From IMG/VR virus record IMGVR_UViG_3300046534_000700, positions 1 to 34,303 of that record: a stretch of 34,303 nucleotides of DNA. The stretch is one strand, 5' to 3'. The number at the start of each line of letters is the position of its first letter. The stretch's first letter is position 1. Position numbers and translations under genes: made by a program. The notes beneath the pieces were generated by a model, which made no database searches, was not told the origin of the DNA, and saw nothing but the letters and a program-made list of their open reading frames with translations. The DNA comes from a virus. Below, in pieces: positions 29,570 to 34,303 of the stretch.

Positions 29570-29922
29570 TATTTCTCTACCTTTAGGTTTTCTGCGTTAG
29601 TTATGATTGTTTTAAAATAGCTGCCAGTTACAGGGTGGTATTTGTCCATTAGTCTTTGTGTGTTGTCGCACCAGCTCAAGCCGCCTTTATCTTCAAGTAG
29701 TGGCTGCTTAACTTCTGGCATAAAGCTGCGTAGCTCTGGTATGTCTGGAAACCATTTATACTTTTCATCATCAATGTGATTGTTAACGCCGTTGTAAAAG
29801 TCAATGTAGCTAAGATGAATAAACCTTCTGTGGTAAAGCTGTGACAAAACAGGGTCAAACTTTTTGTTTGGGTAATATGAAAAAAGCATAGCCATACATT
29901 CATTAAATTCACCGTCTGTCAT
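29569..29922 (-). CDS. possible helicase loader (lambda P / G39P-like position)
   Basis: A 117-residue product, MTDGEFNECMAMLFSYYPNK ... LYHRRFIHLSYIDFYNGVNN ... WFPDIPELRSFM. The pattern 'F...m...YP......v...Y...l..i.......a......ikFFPtipel' is like the N-terminal part of lambda P/G39P-type replicative helicase loaders. It overlaps the end of the initiator gene by 14 bases, the same order as O-P in lambda. It is shorter than P (233) and no helicase gene is in the window, so host DnaB is a possible partner. Moderate confidence. Confidence 0.5.
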   Translation of the reverse strand: MTDGEFNECMAMLFSYYPNKKFDPVLSQLYHRRFIHLSYIDFYNGVNNHIDDEKYKWFPDIPELRSFMPEVKQPLLEDKGGLSWCDNTQRLMDKYHPVTGSYFKTIITNAENLKVEK

Positions 29923-30583
29923 AATTTATCTCCGAAAGCTGATTAAATATCTCTTGAGTCTTACCAATCTCAACTCTTGGTGCTTTGTTCTGCGACTTAG
30001 ACAACCACGCATTTATAAATTTAGGCATGCCTCCAATCGTTTTTCGGTTTTTTTGATTTGCATTTAACCAAGATGCGATTTCTTTAAATTGTTGCTCAAT
30101 ATTTACAGCTTGGTATGTGGATTTGTAATAGTCAATTTCTTGTGTTGTAACCAAATAAAAAGAATCAGTTTTGTTTGTAAGAAGTTTAAAAACATATTCT
30201 TCCACGATAGTGGGTAAGTCTTTTATCTTTTTACTAACATTATCATTATCACTATCATTAACATTATCATTCTTACTAACATTATCATTCTCTGCTAACT
30301 TTGCTACCTTTTGCTTGGGTTTGCTAGCATTTGCTACCTTTTGCTTGCCACCCATAGAACCCGCATTAGCTCTACGTTCACAGGTAGTTTGGTATTTTAA
30401 TGTGTCTCTATTGAATTGGTTTTTAAATGGGGAAAACACTATTTTTGTTAGTGCATCAAGCTGCATTTCTTCATCGTTATGATAGTCGCGCATAGCTTTT
30501 AATAGCATTCCAGCTTGCTCATTATTCAGTTCATCGAGAACATCTAACGAATCAATGTGGAGCAAAAAGGATCTTCTTGTCAT
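29909..30583 (-). CDS. lambda O-like replication initiator (DUF6291-type)
   Basis: A 224-residue product. The N-terminal 85 residues (RRSFLLHIDSLDVLDELNNE, QAGMLLKAMRDYHND, IVFSPFKNQFNRDTLKYQ, CERRANAGSMGGK) have the DUF6291 pattern found in phage initiators. Then follow a low-complexity linker (SKNDNVNDSDNDNVSKK) and a C-terminal helical domain (residues 135-205, ending GGMPKFINAWLSKS). DNA repeats in the part coding for the linker look like iterons, as in the origin within lambda O. GAGGGG precedes the start. Confidence 0.65.
   Translation of the reverse strand: MTRRSFLLHIDSLDVLDELNNEQAGMLLKAMRDYHNDEEMQLDALTKIVFSPFKNQFNRDTLKYQTTCERRANAGSMGGKQKVANASKPKQKVAKLAENDNVSKNDNVNDSDNDNVSKKIKDLPTIVEEYVFKLLTNKTDSFYLVTTQEIDYYKSTYQAVNIEQQFKEIASWLNANQKNRKTIGGMPKFINAWLSKSQNKAPRVEIGKTQEIFNQLSEINYDRR
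30231..30347. other. candidate replication origin: iterons inside the initiator gene
   Basis: Three copies of TAACATTATCATT stand at 30235-30247, 30259-30271 and 30277-30289, and two copies of TTGCTACCTTTTGCTTG at 30301-30317 and 30331-30347, 30 bases apart. They lie in the linker part of the O-like gene, as iterons do in lambdoid phages, in AT-rich DNA. Simple low-complexity coding is the alternative for the first set. Confidence 0.45.
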
Positions 30584-30586
30584 AAA

Positions 30587-31177
30587 TTACCCCTCTATTA
30601 CATAGTTTAATAGAGCGGTTCTAAGTGGCTCAGATTGTTGATTGGCTACTTCTGCTATGTATTTGTACTTGAATGCTTTGTAAGCTTCGTGTGCTTCTTT
30701 TGGCGTGTCGTAACAGCCTATAGTTTTCTTTTTACCGTAGGCCATGCAGTCAGCACGATATTTCCCCTTTTTCTTATTAAAGCAAACTCCCCTAGGAAAT
30801 TTACCCCTGACAGATGTGCAGTTGTTTAAAAAACTATTAATATCAGCATTAACAAAAATGCAAGTTAATGGGCTGTACACTTTGTTGTGTTGTATTAAAA
30901 TATCTTTATCAAGGCTTTTACCATGCCAATCCTGTTTATCCATCCATGAACTAAATTTACTAAAACTAAACCATTCACTAGCAACAGTACAGCCTATGTA
31001 TGTTGGCCATATTTTATGATGAGTTTCGCTATAGCACCTAGTTAACATGCTTGTCCAAGTTTTATAAAAAGGACATATTACACGTTTTCCATTAATTACA
31101 GATGAAGTAGCACATGCAACGTCATTTATTCCAACGCCACAAATTAGTTTTGTTCTTTTATAAATTCCACTTGGCAT
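30587..31177 (-). CDS. HNH/AP2-type homing endonuclease-like protein
   Basis: A 196-residue product. The N-terminal part has 'TWTSMLTRCYSETHHKIWPT', 'GCTVASEWFSFSKFSSWMD', then 'LDKDILIQHNKVYSPLTCIF', the pattern of phage HNH-type DNA endonucleases. The C-terminal 60 residues (FPRGVCFNKKKGKYRADCMA ... GCYDTPKEAHEAYKAFKY) are an AP2 DNA-binding domain. AGGAGG precedes the ATG by nine bases. Such genes are mobile and usually cut an intronless or empty site. It stands between the initiator and small early genes with a structured leader. Confidence 0.8.
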   Translation of the reverse strand: MPSGIYKRTKLICGVGINDVACATSSVINGKRVICPFYKTWTSMLTRCYSETHHKIWPTYIGCTVASEWFSFSKFSSWMDKQDWHGKSLDKDILIQHNKVYSPLTCIFVNADINSFLNNCTSVRGKFPRGVCFNKKKGKYRADCMAYGKKKTIGCYDTPKEAHEAYKAFKYKYIAEVANQQSEPLRTALLNYVIEG

Positions 31178-31191
31178 TTTATATTCCTCCT

Positions 31192-31268
31192 AATGTAAAT
31201 TAAACCTCTGTAAATATCTCTGATAAAGACTGCCCAGCTTATTATCAGTAAGCTGGGCTATTTACATT
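31192..31268 (-). ncRNA. candidate structured leader (pseudoknot) before the HNH/AP2 gene
   Basis: On the minus strand: TGTAAATA (31266-31259), 10-bp stem GCCCAGCTTA / TAAGCTGGGC (31258-31249 with 31241-31232), whose 7-base loop CTGATAA (31248-31242) is fully complementary to TTATCAG (31226-31220), and then TATTTACA (31216-31209) to close the outer stem. The AATGTAAAT arm can instead pair with ATTTACATT (31200-31192), which touches the Shine-Dalgarno AGGAGG. Upstream ACGGG/CCCGT (31280-31296) adds another small stem. The 127-base gap 31178-31304 holds no gene. Confidence 0.6.
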
Positions 31269-31304
31269 GGTGCTTGCAGACGGGGAGTCTACCCGTGTAT
31301 TTTA

Positions 31305-31532
31305 CTATAGTTTTTGTTTGATATCATTATTAATAGCTTTTTTATTATTAACTGTAAACTTATGAGATGTATCACCATTAAGTCGACCCCTCTGATAAGA
31401 TATGCGGTAGCCTTTTGGTGATTGTATTATGTCGCATTGGTTGGTCATAAAGCTGTTAATTAAATCAGAGCAAAGCTGTAATGCATCTGCGTCATCTAAA
31501 TTTGATTCGTTGTCTATTGTTATTCTGTTCAT
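31305..31532 (-). CDS. hypothetical early protein, 75 aa
   Basis: ATG 31532 has AAAGG 8 bases upstream; GTG 31541 in frame overlaps the previous gene and is less likely. The product (MNRITIDNESNLDDADALQL, then CSDLINSFM) has a beta segment followed by basic residues (KGYRISYQRGRLNGDTSHKF). Phage proteins beginning 'ITIxNExxlxDxdAL..V..VI' are familiar and always unassigned. Confidence 0.55.
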   Translation of the reverse strand: MNRITIDNESNLDDADALQLCSDLINSFMTNQCDIIQSPKGYRISYQRGRLNGDTSHKFTVNNKKAINNDIKQKL

Positions 31533-31533
31533 T

Positions 31534-31722
31534 CTATTCACCTTTGCTGTTAAATTCTTTAATTGAACGCCTACCCTCTGCGTCTAATGATGTGTTGTGA
31601 TACGCGCCACATGTAGGGCATAAGTACGACCTTTGTCTATACTGTAACCCTCGCTTTCGTAGGAACTTCTTAGCGCCTTTCCTGTTGCAAAATCCCACTT
31701 TCTTGCAAATTGTAAATACCAT
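31534..31722 (-). CDS. small zinc-ribbon-like protein
   Basis: A 62-residue basic product: 'GFCNRKGAKKFLRKRGLQYR', then 'LCPTCGAYHNTS'. CxxC followed by xYH is the pattern of small phage zinc-binding proteins ('CPxCGxWHLTS'). The start at 31722 is preceded by GGAGTGGATGGAATGA. The role is unknown, nucleic-acid binding possible. Confidence 0.65.
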   Translation of the reverse strand: MVFTICKKVGFCNRKGAKKFLRKRGLQYRQRSYLCPTCGAYHNTSLDAEGRRSIKEFNSKGE

Positions 31723-31757
31723 TTCATTCCATCCACTCCGACAATTAATAAAATAAT

Positions 31758-31859
31758 TTATTCTTCATGCTGCCACCCGCCTAAAATCCAACATAATAAA
31801 GACACTGCTGCAATAGCTATTACCCCAAACACTACACATAAAATTATTAAAATTTCCAT
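31758..31859 (-). CDS. 33-residue membrane peptide
   Basis: MEILIILCVVFGVIAIAAVS then LLCWILGGWQHEE: one membrane helix with a short polar tail. GGAGTGG precedes the ATG. Exact 15-bp repeats (31725-31739, 31857-31871) with ribosome-binding sites bracket it. It overlaps the previous gene by 13 bases in another frame. Confidence 0.45.
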   Translation of the reverse strand: MEILIILCVVFGVIAIAAVSLLCWILGGWQHEE

Positions 31860-32047
31860 TCCATCCACTCCACTATGATTAATGATTTAGTTTGTCTTAT
31901 GCGAGTATAGCCAGATTGATTCCTGTGGTGCATGTAGCTTCTATTTGGTGCTGAACCTATGCGTTCACCTACGTCTTTGCGATAGCTCTTAACATCTTCC
32001 TCTACAATGGGGTTATAGCAGTCTGCTCTGTATTGTTCTGGCTTCAT
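31847..32047 (-). CDS. hypothetical early protein, 66 aa
   Basis: A soluble basic product, MKPEQYRADCYNPIVEEDVKS ... (split) ERIGSAPNRSYMHHRNQSGY, ending IIVEWMEWKF. It starts at an ATGA overlap with the gene before. Its last codons form the ribosome-binding site for the membrane peptide that follows. Not recognised. Confidence 0.5.
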   Translation of the reverse strand: MKPEQYRADCYNPIVEEDVKSYRKDVGERIGSAPNRSYMHHRNQSGYTRIRQTKSLIIVEWMEWKF

Positions 32048-32193
32048 TTCTCTAGCGCTCCAATAATAAATGATGCTGCAACAAATACACTTGCTATTAT
32101 AAAATATTTATCACCACCAACTGTTTCACTTAGAATATATGCCAAAGATGCAAATACCATTGTTGTTATCCAATATCCTGTTGACTTTCTCAT
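32044..32193 (-). CDS. 49-residue two-helix membrane protein
   Basis: MRKSTGYWITTMVFASLAYI ... YFIIASVFVAASFIIGALEK, with two hydrophobic segments (about 7-22 and 30-46). Start and stop both overlap the neighbours by ATGA, so it sits in the operon. Family unknown. Confidence 0.5.
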   Translation of the reverse strand: MRKSTGYWITTMVFASLAYILSETVGGDKYFIIASVFVAASFIIGALEK

Positions 32194-32354
32194 GTCTTAG
32201 GCTCCTTTAGTGCTTCATTGAGCTCGTCCACTAAGACTCTAACAGAGTGATTACCCAGCGCCGTCATATTCCAAGCAATTGATTTAGCTAAAACATTTTT
32301 TAATACTAAAACCTGCTTCTCTAAAGCCTCTATTCTTTGCTGGTCATCCATCAT
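32190..32354 (-). CDS. 54-residue coiled-coil-like protein
   Basis: MMDDQQRIEALEKQVLVLKN then VLAKSIAWNMTALG ... ELNEALKEPKT. Heptad-like leucines and valines in residues 8-25 suggest a short coiled coil. Exact 17-bp repeats (32202-32218, 32360-32376) bracket it; both encode the 'EALKE' ending and the AAGGAG ribosome-binding site. ATG 32354 or 32351 is the start. Confidence 0.5.
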   Translation of the reverse strand: MMDDQQRIEALEKQVLVLKNVLAKSIAWNMTALGNHSVRVLVDELNEALKEPKT

Positions 32355-32605
32355 TTACTCTCCTTTAGTGCTTCATAAGCTTCATCTATCCAGCTCTCTG
32401 GAAAAGACTCCCAGCTATCTACTTGTTGCGCTCTGTCGATAAGCTTATTCAGTGCCTTCTCTAGCTCAACAATGCGCTTAATGTCTGCTAGTGAGCGAAT
32501 GATTGGCTGTCTATGGCTCCACTTGCCATTACTATCGACTTGATTGCAGTCTGGCCATTTACCTTGTTTTGGTGGTTCGCTATCTATAATCTCTTGGTTA
32601 TTCAT
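32351..32605 (-). CDS. hypothetical early protein, 84 aa
   Basis: A soluble product. 'QPIIRSLADIKRIVELEKAL' then 'NKLIDRAQQVDSWESFPESW' and the ending 'IDEAYEALKESK' are the recurring style of early phage proteins that carry an 'ELExAL' helix. Its 3' end supplies the ribosome-binding site CTAAAGGAGAG for the next gene. No role is assigned. Confidence 0.55.
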   Translation of the reverse strand: MNNQEIIDSEPPKQGKWPDCNQVDSNGKWSHRQPIIRSLADIKRIVELEKALNKLIDRAQQVDSWESFPESWIDEAYEALKESK

Positions 32606-32904
32606 TGTTTTATACCTACCTGGTTGTTAACTAATTCTAATAAATCCAGCTCATTACCGAACTGCGCTATAAATATGTTTCTGTTACCGTGGAATGAATC
32701 TGGTCCAGTTCTATGATGTGAGTGACACAATCCTATAACTCTGTAATGACTAGACCGTTGCCCTGCTCCTGCGCCTTCTCTTACGTGGTGTATTTCACAA
32801 GGGGTGTCTTCATAGCCTATTTTAAGGCAGGCTTGACAACCTAGTGATGCGACCTTTGCCATGTGCGCTTTTTCTGCTTTCGTTGCTGCTTTCTTCTTTG
32901 CCAT
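32602..32904 (-). CDS. Ref-family RecA-dependent nuclease-like HNH protein
   Basis: A 100-residue product with the full pattern of the recombination-enhancement (Ref) family and DUF968-type relatives: N-terminal basic helix, 'LGCQACLK' (CxxC), 'CEIHHVREGAGAGQRSSHYRV', 'GLCHSHHRTGPDSFHGN' and 'FIAQFG'. The HH pairs and cysteines form the HNH/zinc site. P1 Ref is a RecA-filament-dependent nuclease. The gene follows a NinB-like gene directly, a typical Nin-region pair. Confidence 0.82.
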   Translation of the reverse strand: MAKKKAATKAEKAHMAKVASLGCQACLKIGYEDTPCEIHHVREGAGAGQRSSHYRVIGLCHSHHRTGPDSFHGNRNIFIAQFGNELDLLELVNNQVGIKQ

Positions 32905-33395
32905 TATTTATCCCCTTGTTGAAAAACAGATTCCCAATATTTATCAACCGGTATAGTTAATTGAAAACCTTGACCGGTAAAATGCTCTCTCATCTTGTTT
33001 AAGTACCGATGCATTTGATTGGTGTTAAATATCCTTGTAACCGGCATGTCAAAAGGCACCATCATAAATTCCATTTTTTCAGCATAGGTAAGATGCTTTA
33101 ATAGTCGATCGTACTTTTCTGCAAACTCATCATTTTCTTTAGCTATTGCTATACCGAAGTGTAATTTACAGTAACCTCTATATTCTTCTTGTGTCATATC
33201 GCCTTGCGCTTCAGCCTCGCCTGTCCATTTTCGCTGCAACTTATTTGATTCAACACTGCGGCATCTTTTAAATAGCTCAATCGTAACTTTTACAGGCTTA
33301 TCACTAGCGTTTAAAAAGCTGGTGATAATTGACCATAGGCGTTTGCCATCTTCAGCGTTGCTGGCTTTTTTGATTATGGTGGTTTGCTTATCCAT
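32904..33395 (-). CDS. ninB: NinB-like recombination protein
   Basis: Start chosen at ATG 33395, 8 bases after AAGGGA and overlapping the previous stop (TAATG). The 163-residue product has the NinB (lambda Orf) layout: 'KPVKVTIELFKRCRSVESNK' equals the 'PIVVTIQERNRSLDQNRK' strand and helix of lambda, a central helical part and an ending 'NQMHRYLNKMREHFTGQGFQ'. Lambda Orf binds single-stranded DNA and helps RecA or Red recombination. It is about 15 residues longer than lambda NinB. Confidence 0.75.
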   Translation of the reverse strand: MDKQTTIIKKASNAEDGKRLWSIITSFLNASDKPVKVTIELFKRCRSVESNKLQRKWTGEAEAQGDMTQEEYRGYCKLHFGIAIAKENDEFAEKYDRLLKHLTYAEKMEFMMVPFDMPVTRIFNTNQMHRYLNKMREHFTGQGFQLTIPVDKYWESVFQQGDK

Positions 33396-33706
33396 TACTT
33401 TTCCCTTAAATGAATTATTGCTATGCAAATAGCGCGGTTAGGGTTTTCGTCATTGACAACCCCAGAGCCAGATAGAACTAAGTCCACATCATAAACGCAT
33501 TCATAACCGCCAAATTCACATTTGAATGGGGCTATGTCATATTTAATCATCAACTTAAAACACAAGGCATCGTCTGTTAGTGGGTTGTAGATAGTCTGAC
33601 TGCCCGCTGCAAATGCAGTCCTATCACCTTGACGATAAGGCATTAAATCAACGCCTTCAATTTCTGCAATGCGTTGACATATTTGTAAATCTGTTAATTC
33701 ATTCAT
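33395..33706 (-). CDS. NinX-like (DUF2591) protein, diverged copy
   Basis: A 103-residue product: 'LTDLQICQRIAEIEGVDLMP' at the start, 'YNPLTDDALCFKLMIKYDIA' in the middle and 'NPNRAICIAIIHLREK' at the end, the three positions conserved in NinX-type proteins. 46 bases coding for the middle motif are identical with the gene at the right edge of the window. Confidence 0.68.
   Translation of the reverse strand: MNELTDLQICQRIAEIEGVDLMPYRQGDRTAFAAGSQTIYNPLTDDALCFKLMIKYDIAPFKCEFGGYECVYDVDLVLSGSGVVNDENPNRAICIAIIHLREK
33540..33585. repeat. 46-bp exact repeat, copy A
   Basis: Identical to 34177-34222. It codes for the NPLTDDALCFKLMIKY segment of a NinX-like protein. Confidence 0.9.
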
Positions 33707-34017
33707 GACTCACCCCTTGCTTTAGCTAGCAACGCCTCTTTGCGGTCTAGTCTTGATGAGTAATATAGCCAGTCGCCAGACATATGATTTAGGGTTGAAA
33801 TAAACTCTTGCAATTCTTCAATTTCTATTTGTATTTCTTCATACATCTCAGGGGCGGCGGATATAAGGCTGACGTTGGCATATAATTCATCAGGGCATTC
33901 AATGTCAGTCATTTCCAAATCAGCTATAAGTCCGTTATCGCCATTATCAACCCAGCATGATTGGTCATTCATACACGCGACCCAATTACCACCTGTAAAT
34001 TTAGTTAACTTATCCAT
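33703..34017 (-). CDS. phage protein of the 'SAAPEMYE..LLAKARGE' type
   Basis: A 104-residue product. The first half is beta-rich (GGNWVACMNDQSCWVDNGDN ... YANVSLISAAPEMYEEI), the second a helical hairpin ending EALLAKARGES. 'xLIxAAPEmxxxL ... xxAxGE' is a well-known wording of hypothetical proteins in phage early regions; the function is unknown. Four-base overlap with the next gene. Confidence 0.65.
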   Translation of the reverse strand: MDKLTKFTGGNWVACMNDQSCWVDNGDNGLIADLEMTDIECPDELYANVSLISAAPEMYEEIQIEIEELQEFISTLNHMSGDWLYYSSRLDRKEALLAKARGES

Positions 34018-34019
34018 AA

Positions 34020-34303
34020 TTACGCCTTCACCTTAGATTCAATTATTGCTAGGCATATTGCAAGTTTAGGGTTTAATCCCTCAACATAGACCTTGCCTAT
34101 TAACTCGTAATACCATGCGTTATAACCCATCACTTCTCCTCTAGGTTCGTGCCTAGAAGTCATTAATATAATTCCGTATTTAATCATCAACTTAAAACAC
34201 AAGGCATCGTCTGTTAGTGGGTCAAGTAACGGCCAACTTGTAAACCCTATACTATCCACCCAAAAACAATTTTGTGATTCGTCAAACTCTATGCTTTTTG
34301 CTT
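34020..34303 (-). CDS. NinX-like (DUF2591) protein, 5' end beyond the window
   Basis: The frame is open to the window edge. A GTG at 34259 is possible as start, but upstream codons (AKSIEFDESQNCFWVDSIGF) continue the reading frame naturally, so the gene is probably cut by the edge. 'DPLTDDALCFKLMIKYGI' and the end 'NPKLAICLAIIESKVKA' match the gene at 33395-33706. The N-terminal 'xICxxIAEIEG' part must lie outside. Confidence 0.6.
   Translation of the reverse strand, partial: AKSIEFDESQNCFWVDSIGFTSWPLLDPLTDDALCFKLMIKYGIILMTSRHEPRGEVMGYNAWYYELIGKVYVEGLNPKLAICLAIIESKVKA
34177..34222. repeat. 46-bp exact repeat, copy B
   Basis: Identical to 33540-33585, in a paralogue cut by the window edge. 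No third-position differences are present, which indicates recent conversion or duplication. Confidence 0.9.

Noticed and set aside
31267-31300. tRNA-like stem (ACGGG/CCCGT) near the HNH gene.
   Set aside because: No acceptor stem, anticodon arm or T-arm consensus can be completed around it; kept only as part of the structured leader.
31178-31304. Group I intron around the HNH/AP2 gene.
   Set aside because: Flanking frames are complete separate genes and no conserved P7/P3 core could be identified by eye. A free-standing endonuclease is the simpler reading, though a covariance-model search would decide.

Overview
The window is a 34.3-kb piece of a tailed-phage genome with a P22-like short-tailed (podovirus) virion module. 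The base composition is AT-rich (judged by eye, roughly 40% GC). Together with the gene styles this suggests a phage or prophage of a marine gammaproteobacterium (Pseudoalteromonas, Shewanella, Vibrio or a relative); the host is inference. No integrase, repressor, helicase, DNA polymerase or tRNA gene is visible. Both window ends cut through genes, so the genome continues on both sides.

Layout. (1) 1-2019, plus strand: nine tightly overlapping small early-type genes, mostly unknown, ending at a hairpin terminator at 2043-2077. (2) 2092-26334, mostly minus strand: the late region, read right to left. It runs from a lectin-like virion protein set through small terminase, large terminase, P22-type portal, scaffold, P22-type coat, gp4-type adaptor, a large beta-rich appendage protein, gp10-type tail protein, a gp14-like protein, four ejection-type proteins, a tailspike/fibre and an envelope/lysis cluster. 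That cluster holds a secreted protein, a small lipoprotein, membrane proteins, two holins and an M15 endolysin. The order 3-2-1-8-5-4-10-14-7-20-16-9 is that of P22. (3) Two islands of small plus-strand genes, 15755-16300 and 18583-19497, interrupt the late region on either side of the scaffold-coat pair. (4) 26473-34303, minus strand: the early region, with NinX-like proteins, a NinB-like recombination protein, a Ref-type HNH nuclease, a lambda O-like initiator with candidate iterons, a possible helicase loader, a homing-type HNH/AP2 protein and many small unknown genes.

The most notable things are architectural. The late region appears to be split into at least three minus-strand transcription units. 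The two internal units start at a shared divergent promoter module that carries a dyad (ATAGGC-N5-GCCTAT) and fires the small-gene islands in the opposite direction. Throughout the accessory regions, single small genes are bracketed by exact 15-23-bp direct repeats that contain the Shine-Dalgarno sequence and start codon, as if genes were swapped as cassettes at ribosome-binding-site homologies. A compact candidate pseudoknot RNA precedes the HNH/AP2 gene. A 53-residue lipoprotein gene, hidden in the overlap with its neighbour, lies next to a signal-peptide protein just after the tail-fibre genes.
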